Part shown: one piece after another, positions 21,510-33,798 of the stretch
Layout of the letters: every line of letters begins with the position of its first letter
How positions within the stretch are numbered: position 1 is the first letter of the stretch
NCBI GenBank assembly: GCA_003254905.1
Contig: QANU01020924.1
Coordinates: 1 to 64,000 of the forward strand
DNA: 64,000 nucleotides
Reading direction: 5' to 3'
Source: Nissolia schottii
Lineage: Eukaryota > Streptophyta > Magnoliopsida > Fabales > Fabaceae
Notes under the pieces: model-generated
The model's database searches: none
Seen by the model: only the letters and a program-made list of their open reading frames with translations
Told to the model about the DNA's origin: nothing
Made by a program: the position numbers and the translations under genes

Positions 21510-23408
21510 GGAGAAAAAGGAAGAGGAGAAGAAGTGGGGAAGAAGGGGGAGGAGGATATTAGTGAGGTCCTATGTGGCCGAGCTTGTGGATTTTGGCCAC
21601 GTGGTCGGCAAGTTCCTTGTTGGGCCAAAGCCCCTGGAGCTGAGTTGTATTCACTGTGAGTTGTGGACCATTATATCGACCCAGTACATGAGAAATTTTA
21701 CTTTAGAGAATCATTGTTAAAAAAAAGAAGAAAAAAAACCAACCTAAGAAGATTCATTATAATGAGGGATAGTAAATTATTACGTCTGTATTTGTGAAAA
21801 TTGTTTTAAGGGATTCCTTCTATGATCTATCACTGCTGCCCTGAATTGATGGCAATCTTGAAGATGATTGAAGACCTGGCTAGCTATACATGAGTAGGGT
21901 CATATAGTCTATACAATATGGTTGATTAATTATAGGCTCTGAAACAATGCAGAATCTACGTACCACAATTAAATTCAACAATAACGTGAATTGGGAAACT
22001 GCTCCTGACAATAATAATAACTTTGTTCTAAGCCAAACATTGCCTAATTCTACTTTGACATTAATTTGGTGTTATTATAATTTAAATAACAAATGCTTAT
22101 ACATTCGGATGTATTCGAAGTGAAGATTCTTAATTAGGTGAATCTGAAGAACCTCTTAACACAATTAATAAAAAAGAAAATGTTTTTTCAGTTGAGGATA
22201 ACTTAATTTAATTACAATATAATTTTTCACGCTTTGCACACTATAAATGAAGACATCATTGCGTCATGCATCTAAACTTTCTAATTACCCTCTTACACAA
22301 ACATGCATCATGCTCAACGAAAAGTCTTCAGTCTAAAAATTATTAAATGAATTAAACTTGACTAAACCCTCGGAAGATAATTTCTTAAAATAATACCACG
22401 TGAAAAATCTCTTTTTGTGACAAAAACTAGTGAAGAATTTATGGTACCAATTAACATTACTAAATTGGAATAAATAAGTCCTAATAATTGTTAAACTAAG
22501 TATAACGTGAAAGTTTTAGTGAATAACGTGATTCATGTAGCCGACAAAATTTATTAGGACAAAACCTTGAAGTTAAAAATGATGATGGAAGTTGACAGTG
22601 ATCAAATGAATATTTAAACGGTGCATTCTCATTCACATAAATCATTAAAAATGTGGCTAATTAAATAATGAAATAATTTAGACTATTATTAATTAAGCTG
22701 AAAATATGATCACAGAAACAAATTATATAGTTGAAGCATCAAGCAGAAGCCACTTGTGCCAAGCCAAACAAAAAGATGGCTCAGTTCCACAAACCATACA
22801 TGGCTCAATGTTTATCTCAAAAGCTATATGAAAACGAGAATATGCACAAATGAAAGATCACAAAAGTCCAACACCTAGTTTTTTTTTTTTTTTCACTTAT
22901 ACCCTTAAAGAAGATCTCATGTTCGAGTTTTACTAATGAAAAAAAATTAACATCGAACAAAGAGCTTTAGTTTCATATAGTGGACTTGACCCAAATCAAG
23001 TCAAATTTTTTTATTTATCAAAATTACTGATATACGAAGTCATCAGAATTTCATCTAATCTCGCTTGTTCTAGGTTGATCCTCTACGACGACAAAGCTCT
23101 CTCATTACTTATTATTTTTCATCCATTAGATTGAAAACACAAGACTTTACCAAAGAAGAATAAATGTTAAGCCACTTGAATCAGCTAAATGTTGGTTCGA
23201 CTCGAATTAGATTAGTTGAACTCTACCAAACTTTATAGATATTTATGATTTTTTAAAATAAATAAATAAATATATAGATAGACATAAGAAAAGGAGAAAA
23301 TAGGGGTAATATTCACACTTGCACAGGTGGAATTGCACTATACTAAAACAGTACCATTTTGAGTTTCTTTTATGGATATAAAGCCATCAACTTGAATGAG
23401 TTTCAGAG
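21510..23408. other. Intergenic and upstream region of the HD-Zip gene
   Basis: No gene or element end recognised. A G-box CACGTG lies at 22397-22402, about 1.2 kb before the start codon, and further ACGTG cores occur near 21985, 22505 and 22527. Long T and A tracts are at 22880-22895 and 23260-23275. The ABA-type cores suit a gene of the ATHB7/12 group, which is induced by ABA and drought in Arabidopsis, but the distance makes the link weak. Confidence 0.45.
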
Positions 23409-23416
23409 TATATATA
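23409..23416 (+). promoter_or_regulatory. Probable TATA box of the HD-Zip gene
   Basis: TATATATA, about 180 bp before the start codon. It would place transcription start near 23440-23450, giving a 5' leader of about 150 bases. Confidence 0.55.
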
Positions 23417-23592
23417 CACACACATATGACCCCCAACACCACCATGATAGGAACACCAGTAAGTTAAAGCCAATAGATACACACACATACATCTCACCAT
23501 AAGGCACACACTCCCAAATTTTTTTTTTTCAAAAGAAATATCCTCTCAAAAATTAAATTGCCTCAAGTTCCAACCAAATTAGTCACCAAGAG

Positions 23593-24727
23593 ATGTTAGA
23601 TCGCATGGAATACCACAACACTTATTCACAAGAAATTGAAGGGATTGAGAATTATAGTAGCACACCATCACCATCATCATCATCAGCCATGAGAACATCA
23701 TCATCATCAAAGTATAAGAAGAACAGGAACAACAGCAACAACACAAGGAGGTTCAGTGATGAACAAATCAAGTCACTTGAAAGCATGTTTGAGAGTGAGA
23801 CAAGGCTTGAGCCTAGGAAGAAGCTTCAATTGGCCAAGGAGCTTGGGTTGCAGCCAAGGCAAGTTGCCATATGGTTCCAGAACAAGAGGGCTAGGTGGAA
23901 ATCAAAGCAACTTGAGAGAGATTTCAGCATACTCAGGAACAACTACAACAATTTGGCTTCAAGGTTTGAATCACTCAAGAAAGAGAAGCAAGCATTGTTA
24001 ATACAGGTAAACACTTTATAATTAATGCACAGAATTTGTTCTTCAAGAATTGAGTCAATTGACTGGCTCACTAGCATATATAATAATACTATATAAGTAT
24101 ATTGAATATTGATTATATTCTCTCAATTAGTGGAATTTTTGCCAAAATGCTATTTCAGCTTTTTCGCAGTTGATAACACTGATTTTAGGATTTGGTAGAA
24201 GCGACCTGTATAACTGGACAGAGAAACTAATTGAGAATGGACTATATAGCTCAGTAGCATAATAATACTATAAAGTTTATATATTGCAATTTGGTAATTG
24301 AATTTGTGGGGGTTTTTTTTTTTTTTATGAACAGCTTCAGAAGCTGAATGAAGTGATGCAGAAGCCACTAGAGCAAGCACAAAGTTCCACACAAGCAATT
24401 AATAAAGCATCCAACAGCATGGACAGTGAGTCGGAAAATGGTGACACCACAAAGAGTGAACCTGAGATGAAGCCAAGAAGCCCTTCATCGGCGCAAAGAT
24501 CAGAACATGTACTAGGTTGTGGTGTCCTCTCTGATGACGACACATGCATAAAGGTTGAGTACTTTGAGAACATGGGAGAAGATGAGCCTAGCCTACTGAA
24601 TTTTGGCGGCGATGGTTCCATGACATCACCAGAAGATTGGAGGGGAACCTTTGAATCTGATCATAGTCATCATGATCTATTAGGCCAATCAAGCAGTGAT
24701 TACCAATGGTGGGACTTTTGGTCATGA
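23593..24727 (+). CDS. HD-Zip class I transcription factor, ATHB7/ATHB12-like
   Basis: Two exons, 23593-24006 and 24335-24727, joined by a 328-bp intron with GT and AG ends (GTAAAC...TGAACAG, phase 0), give 268 residues. Residues about 51-104 are the homeodomain, with helix-3 motif [12 protein letters not shown] (94-105). A leucine zipper follows with leucines at 107, 114, 121, 128, 135 and 142; the last lies in exon 2, which supports the splice. The middle is acidic and serine-rich. The C-terminus keeps EDWRGTF and the aromatic AHA-like end WWDFWS, both found in Arabidopsis ATHB7. The protein should bind pseudopalindromic AATNATT sites in the nucleus as a dimer. In Arabidopsis this group is induced by ABA and water deficit. 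The first ATG after the TATA box belongs to a possible 7-codon upstream ORF (23444-23467). The frame has no defects. It is the only clearly intact gene here. Confidence 0.95.
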
Positions 24728-25160
24728 ACTGGTGAAAAACAGAGCCAAAAACAGAGCACCCCTCAAATTTTTAAGTGTTAGGAATGATATTGTGTGTTTT
24801 GCATGTGATGATTGATGTTTTACAGCCTGATTCTCTTTGTTTGAAGGGGAATTGGCGGGGCGAGATCAGAAGGGGCATGTCTCTCTAAAGCAGTATTTTG
24901 TAATTTAATCGCGAAATTGGAGAGTTGCATAACCTTAAATGAGAGGAATCCTAGGGAATTTTGAGGATGATTTGGAAGCTTGAATTCTTCAATTTTCTTT
25001 CTTTTTGCAGACTGAAATAACTTATGTGAGAGAGCAAGAGTTACTACTACTACTACTACTACTACTACACGTCATTCAGAACACACAAACTCTCTAGTTA
25101 ATCAACCAATTAATGTTTGAATCTTCTGTAATTAGTTTTTATAATAAATTGCTTCTTTTA
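24728..25160 (+). other. Probable 3' UTR and poly(A) signal of the HD-Zip gene
   Basis: AATAAA occurs at 25143-25148, about 415 bases after the stop. A (TAC)9 microsatellite at 25042-25068 lies inside this stretch. Where the transcript really ends cannot be told from sequence. Confidence 0.4.
25042..25068. repeat. (TAC)9 microsatellite
   Basis: Nine perfect TAC units, probably in the 3' UTR of the HD-Zip gene. Confidence 0.95.
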
Positions 25161-25559
25161 GTGTAGTTGATGTTTGTGTGGAAATTATTAAAAGTGGCAC
25201 GCTTCATCTGACCCTAATGTTGATACACGCCTTTAGGAACAATACCAAGCACAATATAAGATACCGGTAGAAACACACACAAAAAATGTGTGTTTTCAAT
25301 CAAAGATGTGTTTTATGTCTAACTATGGAATGCCACCAAGTCCATAAATTTCAGCAGAAAACCAAATTATTCGTATTGTTTGAGGAAAGCTAGTTCACCA
25401 AACTTTGGGTTTGTTTTCAGGATTATGCGTTAAAAGTTAGTGAAAACAATTCGTTTTTTATTTTTATTGTTTTCTTCACAAAATTCTAAAAAATAAGAAA
25501 CACGGGAAATGAAAAAAAACAAAAAAGGACCATTAGTTTCAATTGAATTTACTTTTTTG

Positions 25560-25960
25560 GTTTCTTATATCGGATCCCCTCGTCTAATAGACGAGAGGGT
25601 AATCTACAAGATACAGACATCTAAGATAGTATGTTTTTTATTTTATACACAAATCTCGCGATCAAACTCAGAAGGATCACATGCTTAAGAGATTTGAACA
25701 CATTCTGCTCGTACCAACTCTTGTTGCTTTTTTCTTCTTTTCTGTCAATTGAGCTTATTTTTTCGTTTCTCATGTAGTATCCCCTCATCCGATTTGCAAG
25801 TGAGTAATCTCTCGATACAGTCATGTGCTTAAGAAGGAATCTCTCTCAATAATGTTTTTTTTTCTTCCTTTTTTGGTACACATTAATCTCGAGATTAAAT
25901 GAAGAAAGATCACATGCTTAAGAAATTTAAACCTCTTTCACTCGTACGATACTAAATCTA
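25560..25960. repeat. Two diverged tandem copies of an unknown repeat
   Basis: A block with ATCCCCTCGTC, then GGTAATCT, then GATACAGACAT, then ACACAAATCTCGCGATCAAA and GATCACATGCTTAAGAGATTT (about 25568-25720) recurs at about 25777-25955 in the same order and orientation with many changes. No coding or terminal structure was found. A shorter related CTTAAG-rich piece is near 26820-26890. Confidence 0.6.
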
Positions 25961-27743
25961 GTTGATTTCTTCATATGAGTCAATATTGACAAAAATTACT
26001 GAAAAAAGGATCAAAAGCACTAGATTTATTCATCAAAAAAAAACTTAGTAAAGCCCTGCTGACTCAATCTTGTGTACTTCAAAAGTTTCATGAAGATGTA
26101 TCAATGATCATGCTTTTGTTTTCTAATGACAGTTGAAAAACATAAGACTATAGGGTCATGCTATAACGTCTAACCCATCTGCCACGGCAAGTAATGCCCC
26201 CCAACCCCACATTAAAGTAAGTGTGTCTGTGTGGACATAGAACCGTGAAAATAACGTTTGAATTAATGAAAAGCAGCTACCACAAGCATGGATTAAAAAA
26301 ACATTTCATAAGGGTACTAACTATGTAGCATTTAGATATTATTCGTACAAGTTAAAAAAAGAACATTATTAGCTAGCTTCAACCTTGTAACTTCATCATT
26401 TCAAAATATTGATACAATGCATCTGAAATGAAGCAATTGAGAAAACCAAAATCCTTTTCCATGTTAAGTGCAAACATAAAATGCCTTTTTTCTCCGGTAG
26501 CAAACATACCCAATTTTATGGTTAATTTTTCAAGGAAGAAGACAAATAGAGAGTGCAAAATGAAATGATAATTATAGTATAAACGGAACCAACTTAGCAA
26601 TTTCCAGTGCCGTTAGCTAGTTAGGAAAGTGGGAAGGATAGTGGCGTTTTTGTTCATTGCATCCCCTCTCTCTCTTATAGAGAGTGTGCACTACCGTTCT
26701 GAGCAGTCTTGAACCAATGAATCACCTAGATTGATGTTTAGCATACAACAAATTATTAGGTGTTTATAAATCTATGCTTTAGATTTTTTTTTAATTAAAT
26801 CCAAATCATCGTTATCTTAAGTCCTCGCTTAAGTTCAAACTTAAAACCTTGCTTAAGAGAAATAAGTTTCGAACCACTTGAACCAACCAACGTCGGTAGA
26901 GTATATTTTAGATAAGGATATACAATTTTTTTTTGGCCAAATTAGTATGCATATTATATAATGAATTTAATTGTTATGTATTTTTAGTATATAACATTTT
27001 AACATTATTATCCAATCAAATTTCGTCACATAAGTTAAAAAATGGTTGAATATCTCGCTCACTAATTAAAAATCCATATATATATACATGTAATAATTTG
27101 ATTGAATAACAATGTTAAAAACTTTTATTACATAACAGTGGTAAAAGGTATGTCTTCCAACAAGTTGTTGTGGAATATGGCCCAGTAAAAGATCAAGGTC
27201 CTCTTTACATTTTGTTTTTTTTGCAAGCCATGCCATCAGAATTAGAACTCATGGCCTTGGATGGCCCATCCGGGCCCAGCCTATGAGAATTACTCGAGAT
27301 AGCCTGAAATGGGCCTCTGAGTGCTTTTAAATAAGTTGACACAAAGAAGTATGACAAGGGTGGGCTTTAACAGACATAAGGCATTTTGTAAGAGAGGAGC
27401 AAAATATTGGATCTATAATGGTAACGAAAAAAACCATTACTAGTCTTTTTCATGTTTATTTGGGGTATCATTGTGTGATGCGAAATCGCCTATGTTTTGA
27501 CTGTGTTCTAGGACTAGATAGGTTTTTTTTTTTTCTTTTTTTCTTTTTTTCTTTTTTTCATTTTTTTAAGTTTCAAGTTTATTGCAATTGTAATCACAAA
27601 AGCAAAGACAAAGATCAAGTTTACAGTGATCTCCAAACCATCGAGTGGAAAATAATTAGGTAAAGTAGAGATAAACCTCATTAAAAAATCTTAGGACAAA
27701 CTCTGTGGAATGAAATCCTTATTTTTTTATAAGAGAAAAAGAG
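25961..27743. other. Non-coding DNA, no gene seen
   Basis: Contains a T-rich tract with CT punctuation (27521-27567) that could be the poly(A) end of a minus-strand LINE, and several AT tracts. No domain-bearing ORF on either strand. Confidence 0.45.
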
Positions 27744-28049
27744 TGTTAACCCTTCTGAATTAAGGTAATTCATCAATGTTTACATCAATCTGGGGCCTTA
27801 CTATTAAGCTTGTGAAAGATGAGAGAAATAAGAGAGTGAAGGAACTGGAATGAATTGGAATGAATTGGTTAGGTTGCTTGTATTGCAAGCCATTCCTTAT
27901 ATACATGTTATCAACATAACAGCATAGCAAAAACAGCATAACAGAATTCTGTTATGGATGGCTAATTGAACATAACTAACAACTAACTTCTAAGCTAAGC
28001 TAGGCTAGTTAAATAGCTAATGAAATAACTCATTACTCTAATAGTTACA
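27744..28049 (-). repeat. Possible solo Copia LTR
   Basis: The plus strand starts TGTTAACCC and ends GTTACA. Read on the minus strand (TGTAACTATTAG...) it contains TATATAAGG (27894-27902 region) in a promoter-like position and a repeat-rich body with several ATAACAG words. Size and composition suit a short Copia LTR. The flanking 5-mers AAGAG and CCATG do not match, so this stays a suggestion. Confidence 0.4.
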
Positions 28050-28375
28050 CCATGAGCTCAAAGTACAAGATTAAAAGCATTACACAAACTAATTCCTCAC
28101 CATTTTACCTCATCCAATAATGAATCATTAATCCCTCTTGACAATAGTCAAAAAAAGAACCTGCATTCTTTGTCTAAACACTCTTAGGAGATACAATAAC
28201 TTTTGATACAAGTACACATGTACCGTGTAAAGGACTATAAGCAACCAGTGTCACAACCACACAGTTCAAGTCACTCCAAAACCATATACAAGACCATGCA
28301 ATTTTTTAACCACCACCTTAGAAAAATAACAATAATCACCAAATTCACATATAATGTTTGTTAAAGTCATCCTTT

Positions 28376-28900
28376 TTATACCTGTTTCCTGTACTCTGTC
28401 AGCCAAAATTTTGTACTTCGCTTTGTATTTTCTAAGCATACTATTTTTCCTTCAAATATAAGATCATTTCTTGACCTCAAAATAACCCAAATTGTCACAA
28501 AAATAAAATAAAATTGTTCACCATTCCTTATTGCCCCTTTTTGGCACATATACCTCCATCCATGTTTCAAAATACAATTTCACAACACTTGGAATCATCC
28601 AAGAGAAATCCCATTTATGTTGCCACATAACCTAAATATTTTGGGAGAATAAACATTTAAAAAATAGACCATCAATGCTTTCTTCTTCATTCCCACATAA
28701 CACACACCTAAGATTTTGTTGTTGTAATATACCAAAATTTTTAAGGTTATCTTTTGTATTTAGTCTCCCAATCAACACATACCATGCCAACAATTCCATT
28801 CTCAGAAGGACCAATACTTTTTCAAGCAGCAACAATAAAGTTGAAAAGACTAACCTTATGTTCTTGAGCTTGGACTTTCCTTGTTGTGAGCATAAAACGT
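28376..28900 (-). pseudogene. LINE ORF2 tail (RT zinc-binding domain), 5'-truncated
   Basis: The minus strand encodes LLAWYVLIGRLNTKDNL, CVLCGNEEESIDGLFFKC and further on WVILRSRNDLIFEGKI, the zinc-binding region (zf-RVT, PF13966) and C-terminal end of plant L1-type ORF2. Two frames and several stops are needed (ORFs 28632-28835 and 28376-28570). Homology fades at about 28900, which fits the 5' truncation usual for LINEs. RT and endonuclease domains are absent. Confidence 0.75.
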
Positions 28901-29571
28901 GAGCATAAATGATTTAACAGAAAATACTCCTGTTGTCATATTGCCACTTTATGAAATTTTTTTATTGACATTTAGGCTTGTATAAGTTGTATTGTTTAAT
29001 AGATTCTGCATTTTTTTTCCCTTCTTTTCTTCTTATGTGACTTCTAGAACTAGATAGTTACCATAATATATAATGGATCTCTTGTTTTACAAAAATCCCA
29101 AAGTCCAACAGAGAAAGATGCCAGAAATTGTAATGTGTATAAGATGGGCTTGGGGCCAGTAGTGATGGCCCATCAAAGAGAGAGCAAGTCCTACAAAAGC
29201 GAAAAAGGGGCCTAACAAATGATGAGTAATGTGGTACGGATATCTATTCCATCCTCTCTGATAAGCTTCACTCAAGTTTAGTCAGAACTCTTTATAATTA
29301 ATTTTCTGCAGTTGGTCAGCTCTTAATGAAAACACAAATTATTATGACTCAAGCCCATAAAAAAAATGCAACCCAAAAGACTAGTCAATTAAAAGAAAAA
29401 GCCTTGTGGCTTAGATGTTATATTGAATTTGTTTGTTTACTCAATAGACTCACAACATTAACCTTTCCAATTTGAAATTTACTGATGGATTCACATTTTT
29501 TATTTGAGAGCATTAGAATATTTTTGCAAGTATTCACCAAAGTTGTTTTATCATGTGTAAAGACCACTTTT
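28901..29571. other. Non-coding DNA, no gene seen
   Basis: A 62-codon minus-strand ORF (29087-29275) is rich in hydrophobic and aromatic residues but matches nothing I recognise. Confidence 0.45.
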
Positions 29572-31449
29572 GGGTGCGTTTGGTGCGTCGTATAAGGTTG
29601 GATTGGATAAGCTAATCCAATACATTATGGTTTTATCCGGTGTTTGGCCCACAAATTGTAATGTATAAGCTTATACATTAATGACTCCCTTTATACATCA
29701 TTTTGATGAATAATTTAATCAGGCCTAGGGAGGCTTGATTAGGCACGATAAGGGTTTGATGTATAAGTCAATATGTTATATTTCATTCTCCAATTTACGT
29801 CTTTGTGCTTCTGCATGTGTCTTCATGCTTCTACCTTTTATTTGTACTTCCTCTGTTTACTGGTTTCGCTTGTTGGACGATTTGGGCGTTTTTTGTTCAT
29901 GTTTTTTGGTTGGGATAAGAGACATGATGCAGGATGGTGGGACGCAGCACATTTGATTTGTGCCTTTTTAATTTTTTTAATTCTTAATTATTCCTGTTTC
30001 TCACATGCAATTTTTAGCTACTTTGCAATTCACACATTCGACCTCAAATTATTGTTGGAGGAAATACTCTATTTTTCCCTTTCATATTTTTATCAATTTT
30101 CAGGTGTGTTTTAATTTAATTTCCAATCTGATGTTGTGGTTTCAGTTTCTGGTTTGCGCTTGTTATTTTCTTTTCTCTTTCATTATCCCCTCGTTAGGGT
30201 TTAGGGTGTGCGTTCTAGCACTGGCAGTAGCAAACAATAGACAAACCCATTAAATAAATAAATTTTCTCAAGCTGGAAAACTATGTATGGCACAAAAGAA
30301 GTAGTATCTTTCCATTGATTGACATAAAGTCTTCAATAATATTCTATGTTAATGGAGCCAATAAAGATGCTCTTGTTCTCCTAGCAATTTTGTTTCTTTT
30401 TTATAAAATTAATATTAAAATTATGATTAGTCTACTTGTTGCATAACTTGCTATATATCTTGCCCTTGAATTTTTCAAAACAAATGGGTCTCCAAGTGAT
30501 TCCTTTTCCATTTAGCTTTATGTAATGATGAAAATTAAAAGCTTCCCATTTCTTCATGTTTTAATTGTTGTTTAAAATTGCTAATTTGTTATTTTTCGAG
30601 AACATGCTAGTTATAACTGTGTTAAGATGATAATATATGTGATATCAAATGGATAATGCCCTTGTGTTCAAGGCAGTCTATGATAGTCAAATTTTTAACT
30701 AATGATACTAACTAGAGCTCTATTTGACAATACCTTTTGCTCATATTTTCTATATCAGATATCAGCGCACCATGGACCCTTGTTTGCTATTTTTGGATTT
30801 TAGTTCATTGTTACCAAGAAAAAAGGTATTATTATCATCCAATTAAATCTTTTCTAATCTTCCTAATCTCTTAAAATGACATAAACTGAAATAGATTTTT
30901 AATTTCAATACTATTATAAATAAAATTGTGTAATATATTAAAAATTCTCTATTCTAAAGTGTCTTAACCAAGATACATTTTTAATAGTTCAATACCTGCT
31001 TTTAGTGCTTCAATATAATTACTATATTTTGAAAAATGGAATGCCATAGATAGTAAACTGTGTACCTTATTTTAATTGAAGTGTATTTTGCTTTCTTTGT
31101 TTGTGAATTATTGCTTGCTTTCGTTGAAGTGTATTGTTTGTTTCAATTTAAAGCTTTCGAGACATTTGAGAGCATGTTGTATATTTTATTAGGTGATATA
31201 GATCCTAACAAAGGACTTGATCCAAATAGCTAAATGATCCAAATGGATGGCTAAAGGATATAAGTGAGCTTCTTAATGTAATGTCAATGTGTTTATTAAT
31301 GGAACAAACCACTTTAGAGATAATGGTCATATGTATTGTGTCATATTTAAATATGCGTCATGCTCAAATGCAATAAGAAAGATTATCCCTTAGGCAACGT
31401 CTAATACCGAGATTGAGGGCAGAGTCAAGAGCAACATTCATAAGTAGGT

Positions 31450-32544
31450 TAATAGATGATGATGTTGCTTGAGTGGAACAACTTCGAATGAATACCGAAA
31501 CTTTTTGAGTATTGTATTCTCTTTTACGTGTGGAGGGAAGACTAAAGGAAGATGGGTTGGTCACAATAGAAGAACAAGTTGCTATGTTTTTACACATTCT
31601 AGACCATCATTATAAAAATCGTGTAATTAAGTTTAAATTTCAACATTTGGGGGAAACTGTTAGTAGACACTTCAATTGACTTAGTGCACCGGATCTTGTC
31701 CCTAAAAATTGCATAGATGATGTTTGGAAATGGTTTAAAGTATGAATGTGTTTTTGAAGCTTGAGATTTATTTTATTTTTCTTTTCACATAACTTGATAT
31801 TATTAAGAAAGTCATTTTTTGTCAATTTAGGGTTGTCTTAGGGCTTTAGATGGAACTTATATTGAGGTTAATGTTCCTAAGGCGGACAAACCAATATATC
31901 GAAGTTGAAAAGGTGAAATTGAAACAAATGTCTTAGGGGTATACTCACGAGATATGAAATTTATATGTGTTGTCAGGTTAGGAATGTTCTACTTCAGATA
32001 TTAGGGTATTACGTGATGCAATTAATAGAAGAAATGGGCTTAAAGTTCCACTTGGTAAGAATGTGAGAAATACATCCAAATCATTGACTTATTATAGTAA
32101 AAATTATTATTGAAAGTTATGTTTGTCTTAATAGGATATTACTATTTGGTAGATGCTAGATATACCAATGGGGATGGGTTCCTTGCTCCTGATAGAGAGG
32201 TGATTATGTCCCAACAATTCTTGCAGAAGAATTCAATAAGCTATACGCTGAAGCTTGAAATGTGATAGAAAGAACATCTGGGTTGCTAAAGAAGCGTTAG
32301 GCAATTCTTAGAAGTGCAAGTTTTTATCCAGTTATAACTCAAAATTGAATTATTGTCACTTACTACTTATTGCACAATCTAATTAGGAGGAAGATGTCTG
32401 TAGATCTACTTGAAGAGGTTGAGTCAACTAATGAAGATGTTGAGTCAGAAATACTTGATCATATAGAAACCATTGAACCAAGTGAGGACTACATGGAGAG
32501 ATGCATTGGCAAATGAAATGTATAATGAGTGGATTGCTGATTGA
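31450..32544 (+). pseudogene. PIF/Harbinger DDE transposase (DDE_4 type), degraded
   Basis: Recognisable segments in order: EDGLVTIEEQVAMFLHIL and HHYKNRVIKFKF (N-terminal helix-turn-helix region), DDVWKWFK, an intron-like gap (GTATG...TTTAG, about 31740-31830), ALDGTYIEVNVP with the first catalytic D and KGEIETNVLG, SDIRVLRDA with the second D after a frameshift near 31985, a second intron-like gap (about 32054-32134), YYLVDARYTNGDGFLAP, NVIERTSGLLKKR with the catalytic E, and the end ALANEMYNEWIAD before TGA 32542-32544. Stops and frameshifts make it inactive. DDE residues are still present. Confidence 0.85.
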
Positions 32545-32776
32545 GGCTATATGTAGCTACTTGGTATGTGTCTAGCTTTATTAATACTATCTAAAACTTG
32601 TGTATTTTAATATTTTTAGTTGTTTGATGTACTTTGATGTTTTGGTGATGTACTTTATCATGACTTTTGTATTTGAATTTATCAAAATCAATGCATTGTC
32701 ATTTTATATATTTGCTCTTTAAATTTAGTTAGTTAGTATTACTTTCTATATTATACATTATATTGATTTGACAGGT

Positions 32777-33798
32777 ATGGCACATGAAAATACTCAAACA
32801 ATTGGCAAAGTTAGAGGAAAACGTAAGGCTTGGAGTGACGAGGAGTTTAACGCACTGTTGGATTTTTTTTAGACGAAGTAGTGACTTTAAACAAAAGAGT
32901 TAATGCTGCACAGTTCAAAAATGGGACGTTTAAATGGTTGGAACAAAAGTTAGAAGGTAAGTTTCCTAAATCAGGCATAAAGGTAAAGCCACACATCAAG
33001 TCAATTATGAGGATGCTCAAAACTGAGTATAGTAATATATATGATATGCTCAACACAAGTGGTTTTGGGTGGGATGATGTGAATAAAAGGATCTCGGTAG
33101 ATAGTGATGATGTATGGAAAACCTCATTCAAGCTAATAAGGTTTGTATTTAATTAACTAACTCATACTTTCTCTATTTTACTTCGATTAATTAATTTGAA
33201 TACTTTGTTTTTATAATTATTATTATATATGTAGAAAGATACAAGTTTAAGGAACTATAGGAACAAAACACTTTCTTATTATGATCGGTTAGTGATAATC
33301 TTTGGAAAGGACCATGCTACTGGAAAAAATGTTGAAGCTCCTGCTAATATAATAGAGGATTTAGACAAAGAGGAGAACCATGCTGATGTAGATCCTTTAG
33401 AGGGTGGTACTATTGGGCTCAATGATGATGATATTGAAGATGTTACTCGATCAATGTCAGTCAATCAAGCCAAGAAGAAGGCCAAAATTGAAACTTCTGA
33501 AGGTCTGCGAGTGAGAAAGAGGTCAACAAGAGAATCTACAATAGCTAATAGCATGGAGAAGTTTGGCAATATGCTTGTATATGTTGTTGGAAAATCTGCT
33601 GATAAGATGAATGACATGGCTAAAAGTGTCAAGTTTATGGCTGAAGGTGCGAAGGTTATGAAAAGCTTTTATGATGACTCAAGGGGTATTGCAAATGAAT
33701 TGATGAAAATGAATGATCTTACATCAGATGAGCGCTACAAAGTAGGTGTAAAGCTTATGCGTGACTCAGGCCTGGTGCATTTATTTTGGGAATTTTAG
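32777..33798 (+). pseudogene. PIF/Harbinger Myb/SANT-like protein gene, near-intact
   Basis: The likely start is ATG 32777. Exon 1 (to about 33140) encodes KRKAWSDEEFNALLDF, then FKNGTFKWLEQKLEG, KVKPHIKSIMRML and FGWDD, a Myb_DNA-bind_3 (PF12776) domain. Exon 2 (about 33235-33798) continues with NYRNKTLSYYDRL and FGKDHATGKN, a basic region near 33470-33540 and a helical C-terminus. The intron has GT...TAG ends. By eye there are two 1-base losses: one in the T run at about 32863-32870, which creates an immediate TAG, and one near 33125. In PIF/Harbinger this partner protein helps bring the transposase to the nucleus and the element ends. The long open exon 2 suggests recent decay. Confidence 0.8.

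Noticed and set aside
24150..24621. Two minus-strand ORFs over the HD-Zip intron and exon 2
   Set aside because: Antisense shadows of a well-supported coding exon; no domains.
27744..28049. Firm call of a solo LTR
   Set aside because: Flanking 5-mers do not match and no partner is visible; kept only as a possible feature.
29735..30253. Three overlapping plus-strand ORFs rich in F, L and C
   Set aside because: T-rich leader of the PIF/Harbinger element; hydrophobic translation results from base composition in all three frames.
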